From Bacteroidales bacterium UBA5548 (GTDB lineage Bacteria; Bacteroidota; Bacteroidia; Bacteroidales; UBA932): 64,000 nucleotides of DNA. The notes under the pieces are model-generated. The model saw nothing but the letters and a program-made list of their open reading frames with translations, made no database searches and was not told where the DNA came from. The DNA lies in contig DINE01000027.1 in the NCBI GenBank assembly GCA_002425935.1, forward strand, positions 9,535-73,534, in the 5' to 3' direction. Positions 9,302 through 19,489 of the stretch are shown here, one piece after another. A program made the translations under genes and the position numbers. How positions within the stretch are numbered: the stretch's first letter is position 1; every line of letters begins with the position of its first letter.

Positions 9302-10534
9302 ATGAAAATTTCAGAAAAAGCAAAGTCATTTATTGAACAGGAAGATCGTTACGGAGCACACAACTATCATCCTCTTGAAGTTGTGCTTTCAAAGGGTAAA
9401 GGTGCATATGTATGGGATGTGGACGGAAAAAGATACTTTGATTTTCTTTCAGCATACTCTGCTGTAAATCAGGGTCACTGCCATCCAAAAATTATTGATG
9501 CCCTTATCTCTCAGGCGCAGCAGCTATGTCTGACATCACGCGCTTTTTACAATGACAGACTGGGTCCGTATGAAGAGTTCATTCATAACTATTTCGGATA
9601 TGACAAAGTGCTGCCTATGAATTCAGGTGCAGAGGCTGTTGAGACAGCACTCAAACTTTCGCGCCGCTGGGGATATGTTAAAAAAGGTATTCCTGAAGAT
9701 AAGGCACTTATTGTTGGATGCGAAGGAAATTTTCACGGAAGGACAATTTCAATTGTATCACTCTCCACCGACCCTGACTCATACGCTATGTACGGCCCGT
9801 TTACTCCGGGACTGATTAAAATTCCTTACAATAATGCAGAGGCTTTGGAGAGGGTGTTGCAGGAGCAGGGGAGCCATGTTGCGGCTTTTATGGTGGAGCC
9901 TATCCAGGGAGAGGCCGGAGTTTTTGTACCGGATGAGGGATATATTAAAAAGTGTTACGACTTATGTAAAAAGCACAATGTACTTTTTGTTGCCGACGAA
10001 GTTCAAACCGGGATCGCCCGTACTGGCAAAATGCTTTGCTGCGACCATGAGGGCATCAGGCCGGATATCGTAATACTGGGTAAAGCAATTTCTGGTGGTG
10101 TAATGCCGGTTTCTGCAGTACTGGCCGATGATGAAATTATGCTGACAATTAAACCGGGAGAGCACGGTTCTACCTTTGGAGGGTTCCCTCTTGCATGTCA
10201 GGTTGCAAAAGCGGCACTTGAGGTTGTAAAGGAGGAGGGACTTACAGAAAAGGCAGCATATCTTGGAGAGATATTCAGAAGAGAGATGACAGCATTCAGC
10301 TCTCCGTTTATAGAACTTGTAAGAGGCAAAGGCTTGCTTAACGCAATAGTAATTAAGCCATACAATGGAAAAGAGGCCTGGGATGTCTGTGTAAAGATGG
10401 CGGAGAATGGTCTTATTGCAAAACCAACTCACAAACACATAATAAGATTTGCCCCTCCTTTGGTAATCACAGAGGATGAACTGATGGAGGCAATCGGAAT
10501 TATAAAAGATTCAATCAAATCGCTTGAGAATTGA
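9302..10534 (+). CDS. rocD: ornithine--oxo-acid aminotransferase
   Basis: This PLP enzyme moves the delta-amino group of ornithine to 2-oxoglutarate, giving glutamate semialdehyde and glutamate. The 410-residue product matches class III aminotransferases of the ornithine type: [39 protein letters not shown] at the start (cited here in shorter parts: [26 protein letters not shown]), [28 protein letters not shown], and the PLP-lysine segment LGKAISGG. A -7 box TAAATTTG at 9255-9262 precedes it. It is followed after 48 bases by the citrulline hydrolase gene on the same strand, so both probably serve arginine breakdown. Confidence 0.95.
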   Translation: MKISEKAKSFIEQEDRYGAHNYHPLEVVLSKGKGAYVWDVDGKRYFDFLSAYSAVNQGHCHPKIIDALISQAQQLCLTSRAFYNDRLGPYEEFIHNYFGYDKVLPMNSGAEAVETALKLSRRWGYVKKGIPEDKALIVGCEGNFHGRTISIVSLSTDPDSYAMYGPFTPGLIKIPYNNAEALERVLQEQGSHVAAFMVEPIQGEAGVFVPDEGYIKKCYDLCKKHNVLFVADEVQTGIARTGKMLCCDHEGIRPDIVILGKAISGGVMPVSAVLADDEIMLTIKPGEHGSTFGGFPLACQVAKAALEVVKEEGLTEKAAYLGEIFRREMTAFSSPFIELVRGKGLLNAIVIKPYNGKEAWDVCVKMAENGLIAKPTHKHIIRFAPPLVITEDELMEAIGIIKDSIKSLEN

Positions 10535-10582
10535 TTATCAAATCATAACACATTAAAAGTAGTTTAAACTTTGTAATATTAT

Positions 10583-11485
10583 ATGCAGTCAACTAATAAA
10601 ATATTGATGGTGAGGCCATCAAACTTTGGGTTTAACAGCCAGACATCATCCAACAACGCCTTTCAGAAGGAGGGATTCAGCGAGGGGGCAAACGAAAAGG
10701 CAACTGCCGAGTTTGACAACTTTGTAAAAATGCTTACTGATGCGGGAGTTACCGTTTATGTTGTAAACGACACCCCTGAGCCACATACTCCGGATTCAAT
10801 ATTCCCCAATAACTGGTTCTCAACACACGAGGGTGGGACATTGGTTCTCTATCCGATGTTTGCCCCCAACAGAAGGCTCGAGAGAAAAGAGGGAGTACTT
10901 AGCTTTCTTAGAAGTAATTTTAAATTTAAAAGAGAGGTGGACCTTACCGGTTTCGAAAAAAAGAATTTGTTCCTTGAGGGAACCGGCAGTATGATTCCAG
11001 ACAGAGACAACTGTATGGTATATGCCTGCAGATCTCAGAGGACAAATGAAGAGGTTCTTGAATCATTTTGCGACGAGCTGGAGTTCGACTACTTTCTCTT
11101 TGATGCTACTGACGCTCAGGGCAAACCGATATACCACACAAATGTTATGATGTGTGTTGGGACAGAATTTGTTGTTGTCTGCCTGGATGCAATTAATGAC
11201 CTTGACCAGAGGGAGACCCTTATAGGTTACATTGAAGAGGGAGATAAAGAGATTATTGAGATTTCTCTGGATCAGATGGAGGAGTTTGCAGGCAACATGC
11301 TTGAGGTCAGGAGCAGCAAAGGGGAGCCGATGCTTGTTATGTCGGCAAGGGCAAAACGCTCTCTTGATTCCAACCAGCTGGCATCACTTGAAAAGTACTG
11401 CAAAATTATTGCTCCTGAACTTGAGACAATAGAGAACAACGGAGGGGGCTCTGCCAGATGTATGATGGCAGAGATATTTGCCTAA
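10583..11485 (+). CDS. ctlX: citrulline hydrolase of the CtlX family
   Basis: The 300-residue product belongs to the arginine deiminase-related, amidinotransferase-fold family annotated as CtlX, which hydrolyses citrulline to ornithine, ammonia and CO2. Visible features are the N-terminal MVRPSNFGFN, the acidic PDSIFPNNW motif, the FLEGTGSM segment, the HTNVMMCVG histidine motif and the nucleophile Cys293 in GGGSARCMMAEIF at the extreme C-terminus. It follows rocD by 48 bases, which fits production of ornithine for RocD. Its TAA overlaps the TAG of the convergent FBPase gene by 4 bases. The substrate is inferred from family and neighbour; a dimethylarginine or other guanidino substrate is possible. 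Confidence 0.82.
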   Translation: MQSTNKILMVRPSNFGFNSQTSSNNAFQKEGFSEGANEKATAEFDNFVKMLTDAGVTVYVVNDTPEPHTPDSIFPNNWFSTHEGGTLVLYPMFAPNRRLERKEGVLSFLRSNFKFKREVDLTGFEKKNLFLEGTGSMIPDRDNCMVYACRSQRTNEEVLESFCDELEFDYFLFDATDAQGKPIYHTNVMMCVGTEFVVVCLDAINDLDQRETLIGYIEEGDKEIIEISLDQMEEFAGNMLEVRSSKGEPMLVMSARAKRSLDSNQLASLEKYCKIIAPELETIENNGGGSARCMMAEIFA

Positions 11486-13437
11486 CTCTCTTTAATTAAT
11501 CCGTTCCTGTAAGCTGCCACCAGATTCATAAGGTCGTCGATCTGCTTTTGCAGTTCGGCGCCTATATCTGTATCTCTTACAAGTTTTCTCTTATTGCTGA
11601 ACTCAACCACCGTTGTCTCAGAAATGATGTCGTCACCATCTTCTATGGCTTTTTGAGTCGATTCAAATGGTTGGTGTTGAATTAAGAGAAGCCCATGAGA
11701 GTTATAAATCAGAGTGTATCCTGCTATTCCGGTTTCCGGCTGATAGGCCTTTGAGTACCCACCATCTATAACCAGAAGTTTTCCTCCCGCTTTAATAGGA
11801 GACTCTCCCTTTCCGGTTTTAACGGGTATGTGGCCGTTTATAATATGAGACTGGCTGTCTTCGATTCCAAACTCCTTGAGAATCATTTCGCAAATGGCTT
11901 TATTGTCCTTAAGGTAGTAGTAGTACCCTTTTTTCTCTTTATGGGTCTCTTTTTCTGCGATGAAATATCTTTCAAATGTAGCCATCTTCTCCTTATCAAA
12001 CTGAGGAGAGTATGGGCCGCACCAAAGGTACCAGATAATATCTTTTGCTGTATGCCTGTTAGGCTTCCCACGCTCCTCAAAGAAGGCCTGCCTTACCATT
12101 TTATCCAGCTTATCAAAGAGAGCCTTTCCAGCATAATCATCTCCGGCAATACGAATACTCTTAAGAGTTCCGTCCTCGTTTAGAGGCATAGATCCATGAT
12201 AAAGAAGATTTGAATTTCTGACAAGATATACCGAACCGTGGTTATACATGCATCGCATATGCTTGTATAGTTTTTCACTTGTTAGGAAGTAGTGCATCAG
12301 GCTCTTTACCAGATCGCTCTCCTCCTCGGTCAGTCTGTACGGGTCAGCAGGGTTAATCGTAGGGAAGTTTGTATCTTTTAGAGCATACTCAACCCCTTCG
12401 AGTGTAATAGTCCCCTTTTTAAAATCAATCAGATGAAGAAGTCTCCTGTCATCCATCTCAAAATCAGGATTTCTGGAGATCACAGCTCCCTCCAGTTTAA
12501 ACTGAATAATCGAAATAGCCTTGTGCATCTGGGATATCATCCTGATATGCTTACTCTTTACAGGCTCATCCTGACTAACTTTAGGCTTAAATAACAGACA
12601 TGGGTCATCGCCGTATGTCTCCATTGCAAACGTTGCAAGCGGCATCAGATTAATTCCGTAACCCTCCTCAAGAGTCGCAAGATTTGCATACCTGAGCGAA
12701 ATTCTCACAACATTGGCCATACAGGCTTCGCTTCCCGACGCCGCTCCCATCCACACAAGGTCGTGATTTCCCCACTGAATGTCAAAATTGTGGTAGTTAC
12801 ACAGCAAATCCATTATTATGTGAGCCCCCGGCCCACGGTCATAGATGTCTCCGATAATGTGGAGAGAGTCAATTGTAAGTCTTTGAATAACATTGCATAT
12901 TGCAATTATGAAGTGCTTTGCTCTGCCTGTAGAGACAATTGTCGATATGATTGCAGATATATACTCCTGTTTATTTGGCTCTGCAAGTGATTCGTGCAAT
13001 AACTCCTGAATAATGTATGAGTACTCTTTGGGGAGAGCCTTTCTAACTTTAGACCTGGTATATTTAGAAGAGACATTCCCGCAAACTCTCATCAGCCTTA
13101 CAAGAACTATCTTATACCACTCAGCAATTTCCTTCCCCTCTCTTTGCTCAACAATTTTGAGCTTCTCTTTCGGATAATATATAAGTGTGCAAAGCTCTCT
13201 CTTCTCTGATTCACGAAGAGTGTGCCCGAAGATCATCTCTACCTTTTTACGGATTACACCTGACGCATTTTTGAGTACATGACTGAAAGCCTCATGCTCT
13301 GCGTGAATATCAGTCAGAAAGTGTTCTGTGCCTTTAGGAAGATTGAGAATAGCCTCCAGATTTATTATCTCTGTAGTCGCATCGGAGATTGTCGGAAAGC
13401 TCTTTGCAAGTAATTTTAAATATTTTAAATCTTTCAT
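11482..13437 (-). CDS. fbp: fructose-1,6-bisphosphatase class III
   Basis: This metallophosphatase-fold enzyme removes the 1-phosphate of fructose 1,6-bisphosphate in gluconeogenesis. At 651 residues it has the length of the class III enzymes typical of Firmicutes and Bacteroidota. The metal-binding motifs are visible: LTDIHAEHEAF near residue 40, GDIYDRGPG, WGNHDLVWMGAA, and INGHIPVKTGKGESP near residue 540. It starts 12 bases after the stop of the hybrid sensor kinase and is probably co-transcribed with it. The 3' end overlaps ctlX by 4 bases on the opposite strand, with no terminator hairpin between them. Confidence 0.95.
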   Translation of the reverse strand: MKDLKYLKLLAKSFPTISDATTEIINLEAILNLPKGTEHFLTDIHAEHEAFSHVLKNASGVIRKKVEMIFGHTLRESEKRELCTLIYYPKEKLKIVEQREGKEIAEWYKIVLVRLMRVCGNVSSKYTRSKVRKALPKEYSYIIQELLHESLAEPNKQEYISAIISTIVSTGRAKHFIIAICNVIQRLTIDSLHIIGDIYDRGPGAHIIMDLLCNYHNFDIQWGNHDLVWMGAASGSEACMANVVRISLRYANLATLEEGYGINLMPLATFAMETYGDDPCLLFKPKVSQDEPVKSKHIRMISQMHKAISIIQFKLEGAVISRNPDFEMDDRRLLHLIDFKKGTITLEGVEYALKDTNFPTINPADPYRLTEEESDLVKSLMHYFLTSEKLYKHMRCMYNHGSVYLVRNSNLLYHGSMPLNEDGTLKSIRIAGDDYAGKALFDKLDKMVRQAFFEERGKPNRHTAKDIIWYLWCGPYSPQFDKEKMATFERYFIAEKETHKEKKGYYYYLKDNKAICEMILKEFGIEDSQSHIINGHIPVKTGKGESPIKAGGKLLVIDGGYSKAYQPETGIAGYTLIYNSHGLLLIQHQPFESTQKAIEDGDDIISETTVVEFSNKRKLVRDTDIGAELQKQIDDLMNLVAAYRNGLIKES

Positions 13438-13449
13438 AAAACTCTCTTA

Positions 13450-16400
13450 TTAAACCCTGTTTATGTATTTTTCAACTACCTCAATCAGGTGTTTCGACTT
13501 AATCGGTTTTGTGAGAATGTCGTTGCACCCAGCCTCCAGAGCTTGTCTGTGGTCTGTTTCAAAAGCGTTTGCCGTTTGGGCAATAATTGGCACAAAAGGA
13601 GACTCTTCACGGATTTTTCTGGTTGCCTCAAGTCCGTCCATTAGTGGCATCTTAATATCCATAAGGACAAGATCAGGCTTGTGAATTTTATACATTTCAA
13701 CAGCCTCAGCTCCGTTTTTCGCCCACAGAATATTATAACTTTTAGAAAGGATGATCTTTAGCAAAATGTAATTGCTTTCAAGATCTTCGGCAATAAGAAC
13801 GCTTTGGGTTCCATTACTCCTCGATCTGCTGTCCGTTGTAATGTTAATCTCCATATTATTGTCAATTACAGAGTGTGATTCAAGTATTTTTTCTTCATAC
13901 AGAACTCTGTGAGGAATTGTGTATGTAATTGTTGTTCCTTTGCCCTCTTGGGATTCTGCACGTATTGTGCCTCCGAAAAATTCCACAATGGCTTTACAAA
14001 TTGCAAGCCCCAAACCCGATCCTGTACTAAACTCATCAGCCTTATAGAATCGACTGAATACCTTCTCCATTTGAGTTGCGCTCATCCCCTTTCCTGTGTC
14101 TGAGACATAAACCTCTGTAAATTTTTCGGATACTCTGGCTCCGATTGTTATTTTACCCTCTTTAGTAAACTTGATGGAGTTGCCTACCAGGTTATTTAGT
14201 ATCTGATAGTTTCTCAGTCGGTCGTATACAATAAAGATCTCATTAACATTAAGTTCGGATATAATTTTTACTCCCTCGGCTGCATTTCTCTGCTGAAGTG
14301 TGATTATCTCTTCTACCTGTTTGTTAAGCGAGAATCGTCTCTCCTCGTACTTGATTGTGTTCGATTCGATTCTGGAGAGGTCAAGAATATCATTTATAAG
14401 ACCAAGCAGCATCTTGGCATTTGAGTTGATTATTTCTGAAAACTCAGCTTTTTCACTTTGTGAATAGTCATTGTCGGATAGGAGTGAAGAGAATCCAACA
14501 ATGCCATTCAATGGCGTCCTTATCTCATGACTCATATTTGAAAGAAAAGCTGTCTTTAACCTGTCTGACTCTTCGGCGCCTCTTTTAGCCTCCAGAAGTT
14601 CTCGTTCCCGTTGCTTATACTCGTTAATGTTTATATCCATACCGTAAACATAGCTCTGGAACCCTTCATCCTCTCTGCTGAGCTGAATGATGCTGCGTCT
14701 TTGCCACCATTCGTATGTGTTATTCCTTCTTAGCCTGAAGTCAACAGAAGAGATTTCTGTTTTCAAGTTTGAGGCTCCGGCTGAACTATGGTGATTTTTA
14801 AGATTGTCCCAGTCTTCGGGATGTACCATCTCGAGGAATTCATCCAAAGTCTTAAAGCGGTTTTGTCCTTTGCCCGTAATAACGCGGAAGTTCTCTTCAT
14901 AAGTGAAACTGTTCTCAGCAGGGCTGAAGTACCAAGTGTAAAACATTGCAGACTCCATGGCGGTTCTCAGAAAGCGGGAGAGTCTGTAAAATTCAGTAAT
15001 ATCACGGAAAACAAAGACGAGCTGCCGTATTTTGTCAGATTCATCTACTACGGGCGATATCTCTCCGGAGATGAACCTGTACTCAGAGTTGGAAGACCTG
15101 ATAACAAAATCGGCGGGAAGAGGCTGAGGAATACCGGATTTCAGGGCCAGAATCATAAAGTTTTCTATAGAGGGCTTACCCGCAGGTTGCGATATCGAGA
15201 ACACCTCATCGAATTTTAGTCCCAAACAAGTGCCGGATGAACCAGACAACTGTATGGCTCTCTTGTTAATTTCCAGAATTCTGAAATCTCTGTCAAGCGA
15301 AACAACTCCCTCTGTCATTACAGAGAGAGTGTTGTCCAGAAGGACTTTCCTCTTTAGATTTTCTGCAGCAAGCTCTTCGTTCTCAATTGTAAGCCTCCTA
15401 TAACGGATGTGATAAAGCGTGAAGATGAGAAGCGACAATATGAGAATTGTAAATAGGGCAAGTATAAAATTGAACTCGATACGAAAATTTTCCATCAGAG
15501 AATCAGGTCTGTTAAGCAATTGAATGTTTTTTGGCAAATCCCTTACCGACACATCCCATTTTTTCATAACATTGTAGTCAAATAGCAGTCTGTAATCCCT
15601 AATGGTGTCATAGACAATGCCGGTTGAATCAAGGTTGTTTGCTATCTCAGCTGCTTTATAACCAATATCCCAGGCCGAAGCCGTATATCCGCCAAGTGCG
15701 CCGGAACCCACAGATAGATATTGCGTAACAAGCACAGGGAATTTCTCAATCTGACTCAGAAAGGGCTCTGTGGTTGTACTGAATTTATAGTTTCCGTGAC
15801 TGTCCAGTTGCCAGGTGGATAGTATTATAAAGGTGTTTTTGGGGTATTGATTTATCTGACTAATAAACTCTCTGAAATTGCTTTTAGGTATTTTTACGTA
15901 ATGGACAAGAATGTTGTCAATACTTCTTCCAAGTTGCTCTCTTGCAATATTCATCTCAATTTCGCCATATGGACTCTCATCCGTGAGAACTATTACATTT
16001 TTTGTTCCCGGAAAGAGTCTTTTTCCTAGCTTAAGATTTTCCCTGAAAAAAATTGTAGAGGCAATGTGTGATATTTTTTCTGATTTGCGTATAGGAGATC
16101 CGTCATATGCTATTGTCACTAGTTTTATGTGACTGGGAATGAGAGAGTCGGCATCAAGTAGAAGTCTGTGGCCTTCTGAGTCTGTTGCTACCAGAACGTC
16201 TGTATTAAATCTGATAAAAGGAGTTTTAAGAACATTTTTAAAACGGCTGAGTTTATCAAAGTAGCGCGTTTCGCCTGATGTTTCAACAGTAAGTGTCCTT
16301 ACCCGTGATTTTATTTTCTCTTTGGAAAGATAGCTTGTAAATCCGGCGTTAATTTCGGAGAGCCTTTCTGTATTGTGAATTTTTGTGTAAATTAGCGTGA

Positions 16401-16521
16401 ATGACTTCTCTTCATCTTGCGTCTGACTATTTTCAGTTTGTGTGTAAAAGCTTTGGGTAAAGCACAGGCTCGAAATTAATGTCGTAACAACGAGAAGTAT
16501 AATTTTAAGAGAGGTGCGCAT
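13450..16521 (-). CDS. hybrid sensor histidine kinase/response regulator with periplasmic sensor
   Basis: A 1023-residue membrane-bound hybrid kinase. Order of parts: N-terminal signal segment (residues 5-22, ILLVVTTLISSLC); a periplasmic region to about 350 that resembles ABC-type substrate-binding sensor domains; one transmembrane helix near 351-372; two PAS-like domains near 395-510 and 520-640, the second with a PAC-type WWQRRSII segment; a HisKA domain with phospho-acceptor His665 in SHEIRTP; a HATPase domain (NSIKFTKEG, DTGKGM, GSGLGLAI); and a C-terminal receiver with phospho-acceptor Asp955 (LVLMDIKMP). No DNA-binding output domain is present, so the signal must pass to another protein. 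It directly precedes fbp on the same strand. A -7 box (TAACTTTG on the minus strand, 16538-16545) lies just upstream. The ligand is unknown. Confidence 0.92.
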   Translation of the reverse strand: MRTSLKIILLVVTTLISSLCFTQSFYTQTENSQTQDEEKSFTLIYTKIHNTERLSEINAGFTSYLSKEKIKSRVRTLTVETSGETRYFDKLSRFKNVLKTPFIRFNTDVLVATDSEGHRLLLDADSLIPSHIKLVTIAYDGSPIRKSEKISHIASTIFFRENLKLGKRLFPGTKNVIVLTDESPYGEIEMNIAREQLGRSIDNILVHYVKIPKSNFREFISQINQYPKNTFIILSTWQLDSHGNYKFSTTTEPFLSQIEKFPVLVTQYLSVGSGALGGYTASAWDIGYKAAEIANNLDSTGIVYDTIRDYRLLFDYNVMKKWDVSVRDLPKNIQLLNRPDSLMENFRIEFNFILALFTILILSLLIFTLYHIRYRRLTIENEELAAENLKRKVLLDNTLSVMTEGVVSLDRDFRILEINKRAIQLSGSSGTCLGLKFDEVFSISQPAGKPSIENFMILALKSGIPQPLPADFVIRSSNSEYRFISGEISPVVDESDKIRQLVFVFRDITEFYRLSRFLRTAMESAMFYTWYFSPAENSFTYEENFRVITGKGQNRFKTLDEFLEMVHPEDWDNLKNHHSSAGASNLKTEISSVDFRLRRNNTYEWWQRRSIIQLSREDEGFQSYVYGMDININEYKQRERELLEAKRGAEESDRLKTAFLSNMSHEIRTPLNGIVGFSSLLSDNDYSQSEKAEFSEIINSNAKMLLGLINDILDLSRIESNTIKYEERRFSLNKQVEEIITLQQRNAAEGVKIISELNVNEIFIVYDRLRNYQILNNLVGNSIKFTKEGKITIGARVSEKFTEVYVSDTGKGMSATQMEKVFSRFYKADEFSTGSGLGLAICKAIVEFFGGTIRAESQEGKGTTITYTIPHRVLYEEKILESHSVIDNNMEINITTDSRSRSNGTQSVLIAEDLESNYILLKIILSKSYNILWAKNGAEAVEMYKIHKPDLVLMDIKMPLMDGLEATRKIREESPFVPIIAQTANAFETDHRQALEAGCNDILTKPIKSKHLIEVVEKYINRV

Positions 16522-16615
16522 TTAAAGATTGTTTAGCCAAAGTTAATAAAAAACATTCTGCTGATAGAATTTGTCAAGTACTTTAAAATAATAATTAACA
16601 TTAAATCAAATCAAC

Positions 16616-17191
16616 ATGTTTTTTGAATTACCAAAACTGCCTTACAAGCCCGAAGATCTGGATCCGGCAATAAGCGTTAAAACCATTGAATTCCACTATG
16701 GTAAACACCATCAGACCTATGTCACAAACCTCAACAACCTGATTAAAGGCACCGAGTTTGAAAATATGAATCTGGAACAGATTGTAATTAAATCAGATGG
16801 CGCAATTTTTAACAATGCTGCACAGGTATGGAATCATACCTTCTATTTTCACTCATTCAAGAACAACGGAGGTGGTGTTCCCAAAGGACCACTTGCTACG
16901 GCAATAGAGAGCAAATGGGGCTCTTTCGAAAACTTTAAAACGGAATTTTCAAACGCAGCACTTACTCTCTTCGGTTCGGGATGGGCATGGCTTGTGAAAG
17001 ATAGTGAGGGTAATCTGTCTATTGTAAAGGAGAGCAACGCCGGAACTCCGGTAAAAAACGGACTGACTCCTCTTCTCACATTCGATGTGTGGGAGCATGC
17101 ATATTATCTGGATTACCAGAACAGAAGGGCAGATTACATTGCGGCCCTCTGGACTATTATCGACTGGGATATTGTTTCCGCAAGGTTTTAG
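16616..17191 (+). CDS. sodB: superoxide dismutase (Fe type)
   Basis: The enzyme dismutates superoxide to oxygen and hydrogen peroxide. The 191-residue cytoplasmic product shows the metal ligands in HYGKHHQTYV (His 27 region), NHTFYFHSF, and DVWEHAYYLDYQNRR. The glutamine in NNAAQVWNH, together with AGTPVKNGLTPLLTFDVWEH, is typical of iron rather than manganese enzymes. One small oddity is FYFHSF where many family members have FYW. The stop TAG overlaps the TAA of the convergent MATE gene by 4 bases. Confidence 0.95.
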   Translation: MFFELPKLPYKPEDLDPAISVKTIEFHYGKHHQTYVTNLNNLIKGTEFENMNLEQIVIKSDGAIFNNAAQVWNHTFYFHSFKNNGGGVPKGPLATAIESKWGSFENFKTEFSNAALTLFGSGWAWLVKDSEGNLSIVKESNAGTPVKNGLTPLLTFDVWEHAYYLDYQNRRADYIAALWTIIDWDIVSARF

Positions 17192-18489
17192 GCAACCGCT
17201 TTAGAAAGCACTTTCCCTTTCATCTGAACCGACATCATTATTGTCCTTACAACAAGGTGAACCATGTAGGCCAGATAGAGAGCCTGAAGACCCATCAGAT
17301 TTTCAAATGCATAAAAAGTTATGAAAAACGATGCTGCCGAAAACAGCATCGTATTTCTTATCTGCACAGATGCAGTTGCCCCTATGAATATACCGTCAAG
17401 TATAAAGGCAACACAGCTTAACAGCGGAACAACCAGAAGCCACGACATGTAATCGGATGATGCTTCAAGAACATCCGGATTATTAGTCAGAAGTCTGAAA
17501 AGAGACTCACCGGCAATACCGTAGGCTACAGTTGAGACTGCAGCAACGATAAATGTCCATTTAAAGAGAACAGAGATAGATTTTTTAAGAGATGTCAGAT
17601 CTCTTGCCCCAATAAATCTTCCTGTAAGTGCCTCCCCGGCATAAGCAAAACCATCAATAAAATAGGAGTATAGCAACATCAGTTTCATCATTATGGTACT
17701 TACAGCAAGCAGATTATCTCCGTATCTGGCAGCAATGCTTGTAAAGCCGGAATAGACAAGTAATAGAGAGAGAGATCTTATGAAAAGATTGCTGTTTAGA
17801 ACGAAGAAATCCTTCATCTGCCTCAGTTTAAGACTTTCTTTAATATGAATATGCCGGAAGAGTTTTCTGTAATAGATAAAAAGAAGAGTGATAGCTATTA
17901 CCAGACCTGTGTATTGTGCAAGCAAGGTTCCCAGAGCAATGCCTGAAATTCCCATCCCCAGGCCGATTGCAAACAATATGCTAAGAAGAAGATTGAGAAG
18001 ATTAACGGAGACGTCGACAACCATGGGACTTATAGTGTTTTGCATGCCTATGAACCACCCTTTGAATGCAAAGAGAGACAAGGTTGCAGGAGCTGCCCAT
18101 ATTCTTATGAAAAAGTATTGCCTTGCAAGCAATTCAACTTCTGATGTACAGTCAATTATGACGAAAGCTGTCTCCAGAAACGCGAACTGAATAATCCAGA
18201 TAACCAGTGCAGACAGAAGTGCAGTTCCGACAGCCTGCACAAGAATTCTGAAGGCATCTTTGAAGTCCCTCCTTCCGTAAGCCTGTGCTGCGAACCCGCC
18301 TGTCCCGACTCTGAGGAACCCCATGTTCCAGTAAAGCAGATCAAACAGCATGGTTGCTATTGCAATTCCCCCGATACTTGCGGCATCACCCAGCCTGCCG
18401 GCTATTGCCAGATCGACCATGCCAACCAGCGGAACCGTAATATTGGCAAGAATACTTGGCCCTGCCAGCTTCAAAACTCTTTTGTTCAT
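17188..18489 (-). CDS. MATE family efflux transporter (DinF-like)
   Basis: The 433-residue integral membrane protein has about twelve hydrophobic segments arranged as two repeats, and the DinF-like opening LAGPSILANITVPLVGMVDLAIAG split here as ANITVPLVGMVDLAIAGRLG, followed by a second-helix region ending GTGGFAAQAYGRRD. Such proteins export drugs or metabolites using cation gradients; the substrate here is unknown. The start ATG overlaps the TGA of rsgA (ATGA), so it is translated from the rsgA transcript. Its 3' end overlaps sodB. Confidence 0.92.
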   Translation of the reverse strand: MNKRVLKLAGPSILANITVPLVGMVDLAIAGRLGDAASIGGIAIATMLFDLLYWNMGFLRVGTGGFAAQAYGRRDFKDAFRILVQAVGTALLSALVIWIIQFAFLETAFVIIDCTSEVELLARQYFFIRIWAAPATLSLFAFKGWFIGMQNTISPMVVDVSVNLLNLLLSILFAIGLGMGISGIALGTLLAQYTGLVIAITLLFIYYRKLFRHIHIKESLKLRQMKDFFVLNSNLFIRSLSLLLVYSGFTSIAARYGDNLLAVSTIMMKLMLLYSYFIDGFAYAGEALTGRFIGARDLTSLKKSISVLFKWTFIVAAVSTVAYGIAGESLFRLLTNNPDVLEASSDYMSWLLVVPLLSCVAFILDGIFIGATASVQIRNTMLFSAASFFITFYAFENLMGLQALYLAYMVHLVVRTIMMSVQMKGKVLSKAVA

Positions 18490-19427
18490 CTGTATTTCTC
18501 CTCCTCTTCAAGCATACTAAGATATGAATAGTAACGCTCCTCACAAATCTCACCGTTTTCGACTGCTGACTTTACAGCGCACCCTGGTTCATGTGTGTGT
18601 GTACACGGGGCAAAACGGCAGTTGTCAAGAGTTCTTAACATCTCAGGGAAATAGTGGCTTAACTCTTCGGGCTTCATCTCAAGTAAACCAAATCCTTTGA
18701 TGCCTGGTGTGTCAATTATAAAGCCGCCGCTTTGCAGAGGATGAATCTCATAAAATGTAGTAGTATGCTTTCCCATCCGGTGGTAGTCAGAAATATCTCC
18801 TGTCTTTAAACTGAGTCCTTTGTCAAGGGCGTTTATCAGAGAGGACTTACCTACACCGGATACTCCGGAAAAGAGAGTCAGTCTATCCCTGCACCTCTCC
18901 TTTATAATATCCAGATTATAGCCGGTCTTACCTGACGTTGGAATAATCTCGTAACCAGCACTTTCTCCATAGACCTGATTAAAACGATCAATCTGCTGCC
19001 TGTGATCCTCAGTTAAGAGGTCGCACTTATTCATAAGGATTTTCACCGGAATCTTATACGCTTCGCATGTGACAAGAAACCTGTCGATAAACTCAAGTTT
19101 TGTTTCAGGAAAGTCAAGCGTGATTATCAGAAAAGCCTGATCTAGATTTGATGCAATTATGTGCGCCTGTCTTGAAAGGTTGGTCGATTTGCGGATTATG
19201 TAATTTTTGCGTTTGTGTACTTCTGTTATTACACCTGTTACTCCGTCCTCCGTTTCATAAACTACCCTGTCGCCAACGGCAATAGGGTTGGTTGTATAGG
19301 AGTCTTTAAGACGCAATTTCCCCCTTAGAACACATGTAACCACATTCCAGTGAGGCAGGTTGCTCACAAGATATTGGCTGCCTGTGTGTTTTACGACAGT
19401 TCCCTCCTCTGTTCTTTTAATTTCCAC
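18486..19427 (-). CDS. rsgA: ribosome small subunit-dependent GTPase A
   Basis: RsgA is a circularly permuted GTPase that checks late 30S maturation. The product (313 residues from the chosen GTG) has an N-terminal OB domain, then the permuted G motifs in the order NKCDLL, SGVSGVGKSSL, DTPG, and a C-terminal zinc-binding CRFAPCTHTHEPGC. The GTG at 19427 was chosen because a promoter-like TATCTTCG box (minus strand, 19433-19440) lies directly upstream, so an ATG at 19472 would sit before the likely transcription start; the protein upstream of the GTG also shows no conservation I recognise. The transcript would be nearly leaderless. Downstream it overlaps the MATE gene by 4 bases. Confidence 0.9.
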   Translation of the reverse strand: MEIKRTEEGTVVKHTGSQYLVSNLPHWNVVTCVLRGKLRLKDSYTTNPIAVGDRVVYETEDGVTGVITEVHKRKNYIIRKSTNLSRQAHIIASNLDQAFLIITLDFPETKLEFIDRFLVTCEAYKIPVKILMNKCDLLTEDHRQQIDRFNQVYGESAGYEIIPTSGKTGYNLDIIKERCRDRLTLFSGVSGVGKSSLINALDKGLSLKTGDISDYHRMGKHTTTFYEIHPLQSGGFIIDTPGIKGFGLLEMKPEELSHYFPEMLRTLDNCRFAPCTHTHEPGCAVKSAVENGEICEERYYSYLSMLEEEEKYR

Positions 19428-19460
19428 GGCCGCGAAGATACAAAATTGTAGAAAATGGAT

Positions 19461-19468
19461 TAGCTTTG
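19461..19468 (+). promoter_or_regulatory. -7 promoter box of the polyprenyl synthetase gene
   Basis: TAGCTTTG matches TAnnTTTG and lies 21 bases before the chosen ATG. The box lies within 30 bases of the opposite-strand rsgA -7 box, so the two divergent promoters overlap. No good -33 TTTG is seen at the right distance. Confidence 0.5.
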
Positions 19469-19489
19469 CCAAAATTAATTCTTTTATAT

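Noticed and set aside
19428..19472. ATG start for rsgA at 19472
   Set aside because: It would lie upstream of the likely -7 box and overlap the divergent gene's promoter; the GTG at 19427 fits better.
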